Below, piece after piece: positions 37,029 to 46,177 of a DNA stretch of 64,000 bases. A model generated the notes under the pieces. It searched no databases and was not told where the DNA came from. It saw only the letters and a program-made list of their open reading frames with translations. The first letter of the stretch is position 1. The number at the start of each line of letters is the position of its first letter. Position numbers and translations under genes: made by a program. The DNA is from Deltaproteobacteria bacterium (lineage in GTDB: Bacteria > Desulfobacterota > Syntrophia > Syntrophales > UBA6807), in the NCBI GenBank assembly GCA_016935565.1, contig JAFGQS010000144.1, positions 25,447-89,446 on the forward strand. Direction: 5' to 3'.

Positions 37029-38274
37029 TAAAACCGCTCTCGATAACGGGATACGAATCGTTACCGAGGAAATCAATCATGTCAGATCTGTTTCCCTCGG
37101 TGTGTGGGTTGAGAGCGGTTCCCGCTACGAAGATTCAACCATCAATGGCATAGCTCACTGTATCGAACACATGCTCTTCAAAGGAACAAAAAACCGTTCT
37201 GCTCTTGACATTGTTTCATCCATTGATTCCGTAGGCGGTATCATGAACGCCTACACGGGGAAGGAATTGACATCTTTCTACGTCAAGATACCTGATTATC
37301 ATCTCGCCATGGCCATTGATCTCCTTGCGGATATATTTCAAAATTCTCTCTTCGATCCTGCAGAACTCGACAAAGAAAAACTGGTTATACTTCAGGAAAT
37401 CCATATGCTGGAAGACACTCCTGACGAATATATCTACGACTTTTTTGGAAAGATATTCTGGGATGATCATCCCCTTGGGTTGCCTATCCTCGGAACAAAA
37501 GATACCGTCACACGTTTCCTGAGAAATAATATTGTTGATTTTTTTACCAGGCAATACAACGGGAACAATATGACAATAGCTGCAGCAGGCAACCTCAAAC
37601 ACGATGATTTCGTGAGCCTCGTTGAGCAGTCATTTTCTTCTATCAAGGGATCTTCTATCAAAGAAGAAACGATGGGATGTACCGTTACGTCAAACATTGC
37701 TATCTTTGAAAAAGACCTCGAACAAGTCCATGTTATGATTGGAACGCTTGCCCCTGCTTCTACAAGCGATGACCGGTATACTGCAGTTTTGATGAATACC
37801 ATCCTCGGTGGAAGTATGAGTTCCAGGCTCTTTCAAGAAATCAGGGAGAAACGGGGATTGGCATATACAATTCATTCTTTTCTCCTTCCATACTACGATG
37901 TGGGAATGCTCGGCATTTATTTTGGTGCCAGTGAGGACAGGGTAACAGACATTATAACGTTAGTTATGGAGGAATTGAAGAAACTCTCTAATAATTCTTT
38001 ACTGGAACGGGAAATTCAATCCGCCAAGGAACAAATGAAAGGAAATTTCCTGTTGAGTATGGAAAGTACCGATATTCGTATGACGAGACTTGCCAAAAAC
38101 GAAATATATTTTTCGAGAAATATCGAATTTGATGAAGTTGTTGAGCACATTAACGGAATTAGCAAGGAAAATGTGAAAGACTTGGCCGGTAAGATATTCA
38201 GGTCTGAAATACTATCCATGGCAGTACTGGGACGGGTTAAGAAGAAGGATTTTACACCGGAGTTACTGATGTAA
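37021..38274 (+). CDS. M16-family zinc peptidase (processing peptidase-like)
   Basis: A 417-residue pitrilysin-family protein with the inverted zinc motif HCIEH (46-50) and a downstream Glu in the LVILQEIHMLEDTPDE region (about 120-135). The C-terminal M16 domain has RLFQEIREKRGLAYTIHS. This is the widespread bacterial peptidase that follows pnp, related to mitochondrial processing peptidase beta. Substrates are unknown. The start lies inside the pnp end, so it is translationally coupled. Confidence 0.9.
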   Translation: MYNKTALDNGIRIVTEEINHVRSVSLGVWVESGSRYEDSTINGIAHCIEHMLFKGTKNRSALDIVSSIDSVGGIMNAYTGKELTSFYVKIPDYHLAMAIDLLADIFQNSLFDPAELDKEKLVILQEIHMLEDTPDEYIYDFFGKIFWDDHPLGLPILGTKDTVTRFLRNNIVDFFTRQYNGNNMTIAAAGNLKHDDFVSLVEQSFSSIKGSSIKEETMGCTVTSNIAIFEKDLEQVHVMIGTLAPASTSDDRYTAVLMNTILGGSMSSRLFQEIREKRGLAYTIHSFLLPYYDVGMLGIYFGASEDRVTDIITLVMEELKKLSNNSLLEREIQSAKEQMKGNFLLSMESTDIRMTRLAKNEIYFSRNIEFDEVVEHINGISKENVKDLAGKIFRSEILSMAVLGRVKKKDFTPELLM

Positions 38275-38726
38275 TGAGTGTCGAAGAAATAACAATATCC
38301 GTCAAGAGAGTAACGGGCAATGACGACATTTCTCTGCCCCGTTATATGACGGAGCATGCAGCAGGAATGGATGTCTTTGCGGCGGTGGAGCATGAACAGA
38401 TAATTCGACCCGGTGAGACGAAGCTGATACCGACCGGTATCGAGATTGCCCTCCCGATAGGATATGAAGTCCAGATTAGGCCAAGAAGTGGTCTTGCTCT
38501 CTCCAACGGAATTTCGCTGCTTAACTCTCCCGGCACCATTGATGCTGATTATCGTGGAGAGGTTGGCATTATTATCATCAACCATGGCAAGGAACCGTTT
38601 ATCATACGGAGAGGCGATCGCATTGCCCAAATGGTCGTTAATCGAGTCTCCAAAGCATCCTGGAATGTTTGCGAAGATCTTAGTTCGACCCAAAGAGGCA
38701 ACGGGGGATTCGGCCATACCGGATAA
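38274..38726 (+). CDS. dut: dUTP diphosphatase
   Basis: A 150-residue trimeric dUTPase with all five motifs visible: AAGMDVFA, RPRSGLAL, NSPGTIDADYRGE (catalytic Asp in motif 3), RIAQMVV and the P-loop-like RGNGGFGHTG at the C-terminus. It removes dUTP and supplies dUMP for thymidylate synthesis. One-base overlap with the M16 gene. It is the last gene before an intrinsic terminator. Confidence 0.95.
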   Translation: MSVEEITISVKRVTGNDDISLPRYMTEHAAGMDVFAAVEHEQIIRPGETKLIPTGIEIALPIGYEVQIRPRSGLALSNGISLLNSPGTIDADYRGEVGIIIINHGKEPFIIRRGDRIAQMVVNRVSKASWNVCEDLSSTQRGNGGFGHTG

Positions 38727-38761
38727 ATGATGAAAAGCTTAATAAATAGAAATGGAAAGAG

Positions 38762-38797
38762 ACCTCTTCTCGCATATAGTCGGAAGAGGTTTTTTTA
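38762..38797 (+). terminator. Intrinsic terminator of the rimP-dut operon
   Basis: Stem ACCTCTTC (38762-38769) and GAAGAGGT (38783-38790) followed by seven more T. It lies 36 bases after dut. The remaining stretch to 38905 shows only an AT-rich region that may hold the promoter of the next gene. Confidence 0.88.
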
Positions 38798-38905
38798 CAT
38801 ACACGATCCTGTTACCGTTAAATTGAATATTGTTTTATTTTTCACTTTAGTGTATTGCTATGTAATCCAATCTGTTAGCTTTTTTTACACCCAGGGGGAC
38901 TGTTC

Positions 38906-40081
38906 ATGAAGAAATTTAAGGTAAACAAAACCTTTAAAGAAATTAACGAAAAGATAAGGCACGGTAAAGCAGTCGTGGTTACGGCCGAGGAAATGATTGA
39001 TATTGTGGAAAAGAAGGGTGCACTTGAAGCGGCGAGAAAGATTGATGTCGTTACGACAGGGACTTTCGCTCCCATGTGTTCTTCAGGTGTTTTTATCAAT
39101 TTCGGCCATACCTCCCCTCGAATGAGGGCTTCACGGGTATGGCTCAATGATGTTCCCGCATATGGCGGGATTGCCGCTGTAGACTGTTACATCGGAGCAA
39201 CAGAGGTTGTGGAAGGGGATCCCCTGAACAGCGTTCACCCCGGTGAATTTAATTATGGCGGAGGACATGTTATTGAAGACCTCGTGGCGGGAAATGTGAT
39301 CAGACTGAGACTTGAAGGTTATGGTACCGATTGCTACCCGGCCAGAAAGCTTGAGAAGAATATCACGATACACGATTTGAGAAATGCAATTCTCCTCAAT
39401 CCGAGGAATGCATACCAGAATTATAATTGTGCGGTCAATATGTCGGACAAAACTATTTACACCTATATGGGTGTGCTGCGACCGCGAATGGCGAATGCAA
39501 CGTATTCAACATCAGGCCAATTAAGTCCCCTGTTTAATGATCCCTATTGTAAAACGATCGGCATCGGAACACGAATATTTCTGGGAGGAACCAAAGGCTA
39601 CGTAGCGTGGCACGGAACGCAGCATAATCCTCATGTTCCGAGAGGCAAAAACGGAGTTCCGAAAGAAGGAGCAGGTACGATAGCAACGATAGGAAATCTT
39701 ATTGAGATGAGTCCTAAATGGATCGTGGGGGCAAGCATTCTCGGGTACGGCGTATCCCTCTATGTCGGGATCGGCATACCAATACCGATTCTCAATGAAG
39801 ACATGGCACAGTATACCTCGGTTTCAGATAAAGATATTTATACTCAAGTTTTTGACTACGGAGTCGATTATCCTAATGGAGTAGTGAAAAGTCTTCGTGA
39901 AGTCAGTTATAAGGAACTGAGAAGCGGCACAATCACACTCAACGGCAAGAAGATTCCAACAGCACCACTGTCCAGTTATTATCGGGCAATGGAGATAGCA
40001 AACACCTTGAAAGAATGGATTGAAAAGGGAACGTTCTTACTGGGGGAGCCACAAGAAATCCTTCCCTCAGAAAAAACATAG
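38906..40081 (+). CDS. DUF39 homocysteine biosynthesis protein (L-aspartate semialdehyde sulfurtransferase family)
   Basis: A 391-residue DUF39 protein. Three conserved Cys appear: Cys58 (PMCSSGVF), Cys94 (VDCYIGATE) and Cys143 (TDCYPARK), and GGTKGYVAWHGTQHNP is a further family block. In methanogens a DUF39 protein with its ferredoxin-like partner converts aspartate semialdehyde plus sulfide to homocysteine, replacing the MetX/MetY route. This copy ends at the DUF39 core without C-terminal CBS domains and has no ferredoxin partner gene next to it. Role in anaerobic methionine supply is inferred from the family. Confidence 0.85.
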   Translation: MKKFKVNKTFKEINEKIRHGKAVVVTAEEMIDIVEKKGALEAARKIDVVTTGTFAPMCSSGVFINFGHTSPRMRASRVWLNDVPAYGGIAAVDCYIGATEVVEGDPLNSVHPGEFNYGGGHVIEDLVAGNVIRLRLEGYGTDCYPARKLEKNITIHDLRNAILLNPRNAYQNYNCAVNMSDKTIYTYMGVLRPRMANATYSTSGQLSPLFNDPYCKTIGIGTRIFLGGTKGYVAWHGTQHNPHVPRGKNGVPKEGAGTIATIGNLIEMSPKWIVGASILGYGVSLYVGIGIPIPILNEDMAQYTSVSDKDIYTQVFDYGVDYPNGVVKSLREVSYKELRSGTITLNGKKIPTAPLSSYYRAMEIANTLKEWIEKGTFLLGEPQEILPSEKT

Positions 40082-40207
40082 GCTTCATGTATCTGAGATA
40101 TCGTTTCGTTTCTTTACAAGTAGTCAGTTTTAATGTAAAAGGAGTTGAGTGTTAAGAGGGGAAGGTGTATATCCCTTCAAATGTTATTGTACTGAGGGTT
40201 ATGGTGT

Positions 40208-40474
40208 ATGAAAATCGGTAGATATTTTATCGTGGTACTGATCGTTATGGGGTTGCTCATACTCTTCGGAGATAAAGGCCTGGTTGACTATTTTTCCCTC
40301 AAAGCAAAAATGCTCACCTTACAGGAAGCGAATGAGCGGATAGCGTGTGAAAACAGGATATTGAAGGAAAAGATCATGTTACTGAGACATGATTCACGGT
40401 ATATTGAAACTGTCGCACGGCATGACCTTGGCATGGTGAGGAAGGGAGATATCGTTTATCGTTTCGTCGAATAA
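40208..40474 (+). CDS. FtsB/DivIC-family septum protein
   Basis: An 88-residue bitopic protein: short N-terminus, one TM helix (about 6-22), then a coiled coil (about 30-62) and a C-terminal segment with ARHDLGMVRKGDIVYRF, which is the conserved end of DivIC/FtsB. It should join FtsL and FtsQ at the divisome. It lies alone between the DUF39 gene and the pil operon, 48 bp before pilM. Confidence 0.85.
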   Translation: MKIGRYFIVVLIVMGLLILFGDKGLVDYFSLKAKMLTLQEANERIACENRILKEKIMLLRHDSRYIETVARHDLGMVRKGDIVYRFVE

Positions 40475-40522
40475 CGGGATGATTATTTTCCATAAAAAAG
40501 CGTCGTCAAAAAGGAAGTATGC

Positions 40523-41584
40523 ATGGGAGCACTGAAAGATCTGTTATTAGGCAGCAAGAAAGTTGCCGGACTTGATATCGGGTCAAGCCTTATCAAGTTA
40601 ATAGAAATTGATGACACGCCAAAAGGATATGCGCTCAAAAGTTATGCTCAGGCTCCGCTTCAAAGGGGCGTGATCGAAAATGGTCTCGTGCATGATCTTG
40701 CGAAGCTTACCAATACGATCAAGGGACTTTTTAAAAAATCTAAGTGCAGGGTTAAGAACGTTGCTACAGCCCTGTCGGGACACTCGGTCATTATTAAAAA
40801 AGCGAATTTTGCTCGGATGCAAGATGAAGAATTGCGGGAATTATTGACCGATGAGGCAGAAAATTATATGCCTTTCGATGATGTCAGTGAAATCAATTTT
40901 GACTTCTTTATCATTGGTGAGAATGACCTGAATCCGAATCAGATGGATGTCATGATAGTTGCGGCGAAAAAAGATATTATTCATGACTGCACGAGTGCTG
41001 TCGAAAACGCGGGGCGTCACGTCGCTATCGTGGATGTCGACTCTTTTGCTCTGGAAGCGGCTTACGAAGAAAACTATGATTTTACCGAGGAGGATATCGT
41101 TGCACTCGTCAATATAGGGGCCAGTATAACAAACATCAATATTGTCAAAGGAGGCATGTCTGTTTTCACCCGTAACTTTCTGTTGGGAGGCAATGCGATA
41201 ACTGAAGCCGTGCAGAAAAATCTGGGCGTATCTTTTGAAGAAGCAGAAGAAGCAAAACTTGCGAGAGGAGTACCGCTCAATCAGGAGGAACTCATTGAGT
41301 ATACCCAACCCGTCTTCGCCGAAATTGAACGATCTATTGATTATTTCAGTTCCACTTTTATGGATCCATATATAAAGAAGATTCTGATAAGCGGAGGATG
41401 TTCTCATCTTCCCGGCATTATGGAAGCTCTCACGGCACGAACCAATTGTGAAGTAGAAAAATTTAATCCTTTTAAAAACATAACCTACGATAAAAAAATT
41501 TTCAGGGAATCTTACCTTGAAAACATAGGACCCACAGCAACCCTTGGGGTCGGGTTAGCCCTGAGAAGGATAGATGACAAATGA
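40523..41584 (+). CDS. pilM: Type IV pilus assembly protein PilM
   Basis: A 353-residue actin-like ATPase: GLDIGSSLIKLIEI (phosphate 1 loop, about 15-28), NIGASITNINIVKGG (phosphate 2) and ISGGCSHLPGI (adenosine motif). PilM is the cytoplasmic ring protein that binds the N-terminus of PilN. First gene of the pilMNOPQ operon; its stop overlaps the pilN start. Confidence 0.94.
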   Translation: MGALKDLLLGSKKVAGLDIGSSLIKLIEIDDTPKGYALKSYAQAPLQRGVIENGLVHDLAKLTNTIKGLFKKSKCRVKNVATALSGHSVIIKKANFARMQDEELRELLTDEAENYMPFDDVSEINFDFFIIGENDLNPNQMDVMIVAAKKDIIHDCTSAVENAGRHVAIVDVDSFALEAAYEENYDFTEEDIVALVNIGASITNINIVKGGMSVFTRNFLLGGNAITEAVQKNLGVSFEEAEEAKLARGVPLNQEELIEYTQPVFAEIERSIDYFSSTFMDPYIKKILISGGCSHLPGIMEALTARTNCEVEKFNPFKNITYDKKIFRESYLENIGPTATLGVGLALRRIDDK

Positions 41585-42126
41585 TAAAAGTTAATCTGCT
41601 TCCGTATTGGGAAGAGAAGAAAAAGGCGGGAATCAAACGGCAGATTTTCATTCTTTCCCTATCGTTTTCCCTGTTCCTTATTATAATTGCCTCAGTCCAT
41701 ATATATATGGTTTTGGGTATCAATTCACTCGAAAAACGTGTGAAAAATGCAGAAGTTCGATTGAAGAAACTCACGCAAATTACCGGTGACGTCGAAAAAT
41801 TCAAAAAAGATAAAGCAATTGTCATGAAGAAGTTGAAGGTTATTACTGATCTTGAACATAACAGGAAGGATCCTCTTTATCTTCTACTCGAGGTTGCAAA
41901 TGGAATACCCCAGGGAAAGATATGGCTTACATCCATATCGGAAAAGGGAGATGCCTTGTATTTGACCGGAATAGCTATGGATAATTCAGCTATTGCCCTA
42001 TTTATGATAAATTTGAAAATGTCCGCATATATCAATTCCGTGGACTTGATAACATCTTCACTGGCAACGGTTTCAAACACGAAGGTAATGAATTTTACAT
42101 TATCCTGTGCGTTGAGAAGAGGTTAG
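41581..42126 (+). CDS. pilN: Type IV pilus assembly protein PilN
   Basis: A 181-residue bitopic protein starting MIKVNLLPYWEEKKK, which is the PilM-binding N-terminal motif (INLLP), then a TM helix (about 22-43), a coiled coil and a ferredoxin-like periplasmic domain. ATGA overlap with pilM. Forms the inner-membrane alignment complex with PilO. Confidence 0.94.
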   Translation: MIKVNLLPYWEEKKKAGIKRQIFILSLSFSLFLIIIASVHIYMVLGINSLEKRVKNAEVRLKKLTQITGDVEKFKKDKAIVMKKLKVITDLEHNRKDPLYLLLEVANGIPQGKIWLTSISEKGDALYLTGIAMDNSAIALFMINLKMSAYINSVDLITSSLATVSNTKVMNFTLSCALRRG

Positions 42127-42129
42127 AAT

Positions 42130-42744
42130 ATGGCAATCACCGTTGAAGATATAAAAAGGATGCCCACGCAATACAAGGTTCTGGTTGTCCTGTTTGTATT
42201 GCTCCTGTTGGGGTACTTCTACTACTTTTTCTTCTTTCAGGCGGCACTCGACAAGAAAAGTAAATTATCAAACAAATTGGAAACCCTCGAAGGCAAAATA
42301 AAAGTGAAAGAGCAGGTGGCTCGGCGGATAAATGAACACAAGGAAGAAATTGCCAGGCTCAATGAACAGCTGAAAGTGGCCATGGCCAGGCTTCCTGAGA
42401 AGAAAGAGATACCGGGACTTCTTACGTCCGTTTCCCAGGCAGGAGTGAAAGCAGGTCTTGAATTCTTACTGTTTAAACCAATGGAACCCGTTACGAAAGA
42501 TTTTTATGCTGAAATACCAATCCAGATAGCAATTGTGGGTAACTTCTATAATACTGCGCACTTTTTCGAAAGTGTCGCGAATCTGCCCCGTATCGTAAAC
42601 ATACAAGGTATTTCAACCCAAAAAGCATCGGCAAGCGAAACGGGAGAGTTTCTCCTTAAGACAACGTGTGTTATAAAAACGTATATGTTTGTGGAAAAGA
42701 AAAATGAAGGAAAAGGCAAAAAAAAGAAACAACGGAACAAATAA
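42130..42744 (+). CDS. pilO: Type IV pilus assembly protein PilO
   Basis: A 204-residue bitopic protein with TM helix at about 17-38, a coiled coil (about 45-90) and a ferredoxin-like domain with KEIPGLLTSVSQAGVKAGLE and the FYNTAHFFESVANLPRIV block typical of PilO. It pairs with PilN. Three bases after pilN; its lysine-rich tail overlaps the pilP start in another frame. Confidence 0.93.
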   Translation: MAITVEDIKRMPTQYKVLVVLFVLLLLGYFYYFFFFQAALDKKSKLSNKLETLEGKIKVKEQVARRINEHKEEIARLNEQLKVAMARLPEKKEIPGLLTSVSQAGVKAGLEFLLFKPMEPVTKDFYAEIPIQIAIVGNFYNTAHFFESVANLPRIVNIQGISTQKASASETGEFLLKTTCVIKTYMFVEKKNEGKGKKKKQRNK

Positions 42745-43216
42745 CGTTCTGATGTGCGTGTTCATAGTTATTTTCTCCCTTTCCTTGATATTAGTTGTAT
42801 GTCAGGCCTATGGAGATGAGGCAAAAAGTGCGGAAACCAGGATGTCGAACTACGACATAGAAGGAACGCCCGATCCCTTTAAACCGGTCATTCAGCCAAT
42901 CATGATAAAAAAGGCAAAGACAACCGTAAAAGAGGCAAAATCTGTTCCTCTAACACCGCTTGAACTGTTCAGCATTGGTCAACTCAAGTTGGTAGGCATC
43001 ACGATGGGTCAGGGAAAGAATATGGCCATGATAGAAGACCCGACGGGAAAATTTTATCTCATCACCAAGGGAACCCTGATCGGCCTCAAAAAAGGTAAAG
43101 TTGCAGATATACATCCTGATCGCGTTGTAATAGAAGAAAAGACGATAGACTCTGATGAAAAAAAGAAGGTAAGTCGTATTGTATTAGAACTTTTCAGTGA
43201 AACAAGAGGGGAATAG
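42704..43216 (+). CDS. pilP: Type IV pilus assembly protein PilP
   Basis: Start at ATG 42704 (170 residues), 41 bases inside pilO. The basic N-terminus is followed by a hydrophobic segment (about 16-35) ending VVCQAYGDE; the Val at -1 makes a lipobox unlikely, so it may be cleaved after Gly or stay anchored, unlike typical lipoprotein PilP. The mature part has DPFKPV and a beta-rich domain with LKLVGITMGQGKNMAMIEDP, the PilP core that connects PilNO to the secretin. Confidence 0.85.
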   Translation: MKEKAKKRNNGTNNVLMCVFIVIFSLSLILVVCQAYGDEAKSAETRMSNYDIEGTPDPFKPVIQPIMIKKAKTTVKEAKSVPLTPLELFSIGQLKLVGITMGQGKNMAMIEDPTGKFYLITKGTLIGLKKGKVADIHPDRVVIEEKTIDSDEKKKVSRIVLELFSETRGE

Positions 43217-43220
43217 TACA

Positions 43221-44903
43221 ATGAAAAGGAAGAAGTTTTTACCCGTCATCCCTTATATTATTGTTGTAATGATATTTCTCGGCTGTGCAGGGAGTACGCA
43301 AAAAGATAGAGACATACCGCTGACAGCTGCCTCGGAGAAAACGTCAGAAGCAACAACACAAGACCAGGCAGGCTGTAATCTGGAGGGAATGACTTTTGAA
43401 AGAATGACCGGAAAAGAAAGAATTTCTTTTCTTCTCTCGAAGGTATCGGGTTTCGATATAACGAGAGAATCGGGCAATTCGATCCTCGTAAAACTGGCCG
43501 ACACCTATGCATCTGAAAAACTCAGAACCAAACAGGGTGAGGGCCTGCTCGAGAATGTTCAGTATCTCCTCCCTATGCAGAAGACTGTAAACGGCATGAA
43601 CTGGGTTTATGTTCAGATTTATCTCAATCAAATGGTCCCATACAGAATCAGGGAAGATATCAACGGGTATATCGTTGATTTTGACGTGTCCATGCTCCCT
43701 GAAACTGATGCCAAAACCACTGCAAAACAAAGTTATGGTGAAAAATCAGCATCGACTATGAAGACATTTGAGTTGATCAGTCAAGATATGGAGGCTGATC
43801 AGGCTGAAACCGCTAAGGCGGGGGAAACGAAAAAGTACACGGGGAACAAGATAGCTCTCCTCAGTTTTCAGAACGCTCAGATAAAGAGCGTCCTGAGATC
43901 TATTTCCGAATACAGTGGATATAATATTGTTTCCGGACCGGACGTGACAGGTACCGTGACTATACATATGAAGGATGTTCCCTGGGATCAGGCCCTCGAC
44001 ACGATTTTGGAAATAAATAGTCTCGGAAAAAAGCAGTTTGGCGATGTCATTACCGTTCTACCTCTCGAAAAACTGAAAAAGGCTGAGGAGGAACAACTCA
44101 AGAAAGACGCATCTCAGGGCAAGTTGAAGCAAATATCCATTGAGGCAAAAATAGTCGAGGTTTCCACTAATGCTGCCCGAAAATTGGGAATAAACTGGGG
44201 TGCCGGATACCAGACGACATGGAATAACAGGGATATCGGCGCCCTGATGGGAAGTTCCGCATCGGGAAACCTGACCACTCTTCCCAATGGAGTCGGATTG
44301 ACAAGCAGTAATATCGCTGTGAATTTTCCCGGGACGACTGGTGCCGATGTCATAACACCCGGGCTTGGAATTATTCTGGGAGGTGGCAGCTGGATTCTGG
44401 ATGCACAATTATCGGCACTTGAAACATCGGGTGAAGGTAAGATTATCTCGTCACCCAAGGTCACCACCCTTGACAATGTCAAGGCCACGATCAAGCAGGG
44501 CGAAGAAATTCCATACGCCACCATAGACAATCAAGGTAACAGGTCCATCTCATTTAAGGACGCCGTCTTGCAGCTCGACGTAAAACCGACAATCACGGAA
44601 GATGGGAAAATTTCAATGACGGTTAAGGCTACCAACGATTACGCTGACTGGAATAAGACAAACACAAGCAATGAAAATCCTCCCATTATCACGAGCAATG
44701 TGGAATCGACGATTGTTGTTCAGGATGGCGATACACTTGTCGTCGGTGGAATCTTCAAAACGACCCAATCAGAAGCGATGTCGGGAGTTCCCGGCCTTTC
44801 GAAAATACCGCTTCTGGGCTGGCTTTTTAAGTATAAGACCTACACTCAAGAAAAAAGAGAGCTGCTTATCTTCATTACACCCAGAATTATTAAGGAATCA
44901 TGA
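43221..44903 (+). CDS. pilQ: Type IV pilus secretin PilQ
   Basis: Start ATG 43221 preceded by AGAGGGGA. The 560-residue product has a lipoprotein signal ending FLGC, an AMIN-like N-terminal part (about 45-170), an N0/STN domain (ALLSFQNAQIKSVLRSIS on) and the secretin domain with VPGLSKIPLLGWLFK and a C-terminal ELLIFITPRI. It is shorter than many PilQ proteins (over 700), with one AMIN-like region. It forms the outer-membrane pilus pore. A repeat element begins right after its stop. Confidence 0.93.
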   Translation: MKRKKFLPVIPYIIVVMIFLGCAGSTQKDRDIPLTAASEKTSEATTQDQAGCNLEGMTFERMTGKERISFLLSKVSGFDITRESGNSILVKLADTYASEKLRTKQGEGLLENVQYLLPMQKTVNGMNWVYVQIYLNQMVPYRIREDINGYIVDFDVSMLPETDAKTTAKQSYGEKSASTMKTFELISQDMEADQAETAKAGETKKYTGNKIALLSFQNAQIKSVLRSISEYSGYNIVSGPDVTGTVTIHMKDVPWDQALDTILEINSLGKKQFGDVITVLPLEKLKKAEEEQLKKDASQGKLKQISIEAKIVEVSTNAARKLGINWGAGYQTTWNNRDIGALMGSSASGNLTTLPNGVGLTSSNIAVNFPGTTGADVITPGLGIILGGGSWILDAQLSALETSGEGKIISSPKVTTLDNVKATIKQGEEIPYATIDNQGNRSISFKDAVLQLDVKPTITEDGKISMTVKATNDYADWNKTNTSNENPPIITSNVESTIVVQDGDTLVVGGIFKTTQSEAMSGVPGLSKIPLLGWLFKYKTYTQEKRELLIFITPRIIKES

Positions 44904-44908
44904 TCAGT

Positions 44909-44985
44909 GTATCACCCCGCCTACAAGGCGTGGCATCCTCTGGTAAACGTCTCATCCCCATTTACAAAACGGGGTAATCACGTTT
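44909..44985 (+). repeat. Short dispersed repeat, copy 1 (after pilQ)
   Basis: It begins with ATCACCCCGCC, then AAGGCG and GGCATC, and later ATCCCCATTTA. The first part folds as a CGCC/GGCG hairpin; the second part, CCCCATTT with AAACGGGG and outer AAACGT with ACGTTT, folds as a second stem. A related copy sits immediately after the holA stop at 52814. It may act as 3' processing or termination element. Confidence 0.5.
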
Positions 44986-45014
44986 TCTGATTTCACAAAG
45001 GAGATCTTTTGAGC

Positions 45015-45344
45015 TTACGAGGGATATGTTGCCTTTACGGTGGTATAGAGTCCGCCCCTGACATTGAAATTTCCGATTATCTCTACTTTCCGGGGACGTA
45101 CCGTTTCGACGAAATCATTCAAAATCCGGTTAACGGCCTCTTCATGAAAAATTCCTTCATTTCGATATGAGTTGAGATAAAACTTCAATGCCTTCAGCTC
45201 AACAAGGAGTTCGTCGGGAACATACGTGATGACAATTTCGGCAAAGTCAGGCTGAGACGTCTTGGGGCAAAGACAGGTAAATTCCGGGAATCTAATTTGT
45301 ACTTCGTAATCACGCTCCTTGTATTTGTTCTCTATTGTTTCCAT
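45015..45344 (-). CDS. queF: NADPH-dependent 7-cyano-7-deazaguanine reductase (type I)
   Basis: A 109-residue, single-domain QueF. The active-site pair is present: Cys26 in FTCLCPKTSQPDF, forming the thioimide with preQ0, and Asp33; the Glu of the GIFHEEAVN segment contributes substrate binding. It makes preQ1 for queuosine. Its start overlaps the end of the upstream transporter gene by 35 bp. Confidence 0.93.
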   Translation of the reverse strand: METIENKYKERDYEVQIRFPEFTCLCPKTSQPDFAEIVITYVPDELLVELKALKFYLNSYRNEGIFHEEAVNRILNDFVETVRPRKVEIIGNFNVRGGLYTTVKATYPS

Positions 45345-45939
45345 AAATCCTCACTAAAATATAACAAAACGGTGTATCAAGGAGGGCTATTCCGACCTTG
45401 AGCAGGTACTGGCTGAAAATCATCACCATAATCGTTGTCATGGGGTATATTCCCCCAAAGGCTATTACAATAAATATCACGGAATCTATCAATTGTGAGA
45501 TGATCGTGGAAAAATTGTTCCTCATCCATAGGTGTTTCCCCGAGGTTTTATGTTTCCACCAGTGAAATGCCCACACATCGTGGTTCTGGGAAATAACATA
45601 GGCTATCATGGATGCTGTAACAATTCTCGGCGCGGACCCGAGAATGACAGTATATGCTTCCTGATGGTTCCAGAATTGCGCTGGAGGAAGTACTTTACCG
45701 ACAAATAATATCAACACCATAACGAGAGACATATAAAAACCAACCATAACCAGGTTATGAGCGTTCTTTTTCCCTTCTATTTCAGAAACAACATCGGTAA
45801 AAAGAAATGTCAGGGGATACAGAACAATGGCGGCAGGTACCACGAGCCCGCCCACAACAATAATCTTTGTAGCTATAATATTGGATAAAAGTATGGAAGT
45901 AACGAACAAATATTTAATAAATTCAATATTGGAAAACAT
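45310..45939 (-). CDS. Queuosine precursor transporter (YhhQ/QPTR family)
   Basis: A 209-residue protein with about six TM helices, of the DUF165/YhhQ family. Typical segments are ATKIIVVGGLVVPAAIVLYP (about 23-42), then LTFLFTDVVSEIEGKKNA and the C-terminal ISQLIDSVIFIVIAFGG. E. coli YhhQ imports preQ0 and preQ1. It is first in the pair with queF, which fits salvage plus reduction of preQ0. No preQ1 riboswitch was recognised upstream. Confidence 0.88.
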   Translation of the reverse strand: MFSNIEFIKYLFVTSILLSNIIATKIIVVGGLVVPAAIVLYPLTFLFTDVVSEIEGKKNAHNLVMVGFYMSLVMVLILFVGKVLPPAQFWNHQEAYTVILGSAPRIVTASMIAYVISQNHDVWAFHWWKHKTSGKHLWMRNNFSTIISQLIDSVIFIVIAFGGIYPMTTIMVMIFSQYLLKVGIALLDTPFCYILVRIYGNNREQIQGA

Positions 45940-45969
45940 CGTAATTTACCTTGAAATATTTATGTGAAT

Positions 45970-46060
45970 ACCTTACATATGATATCCTGTATAGAAAGAA
46001 TTCGGAATGGTTACCATTTTGGCAACAGATGTGTCAATGAGTTTCTCATATATGTAAGGT
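45970..46060. promoter_or_regulatory. Nested inverted repeats in a divergent intergenic region
   Basis: ACCTTACATATGA at 45970-45983 and TCATATATGTAAGGT at 46046-46060 are inverted copies about 62 bp apart. Between them lies a palindrome AATGGTTACCATT (46006-46018). They sit between the queuosine transporter (minus) and TPR gene (plus), positions suited to control either promoter. No regulator gene is adjacent. Confidence 0.4.
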
Positions 46061-46177
46061 CTACGATTATGAGCATGATCTTATCACGAAAATATGAGGA
46101 CACGTATTAATCGACGTCGTATTGGTTTTTCGTTCCGCTACTGTACATATGAATTTTAAGCATTATTATACAATGGT

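Noticed and set aside
45940-46100. preQ1 riboswitch upstream of the queuosine transporter
   Set aside because: No preQ1-I or preQ1-II core could be aligned on the minus strand; only inverted repeats are visible.
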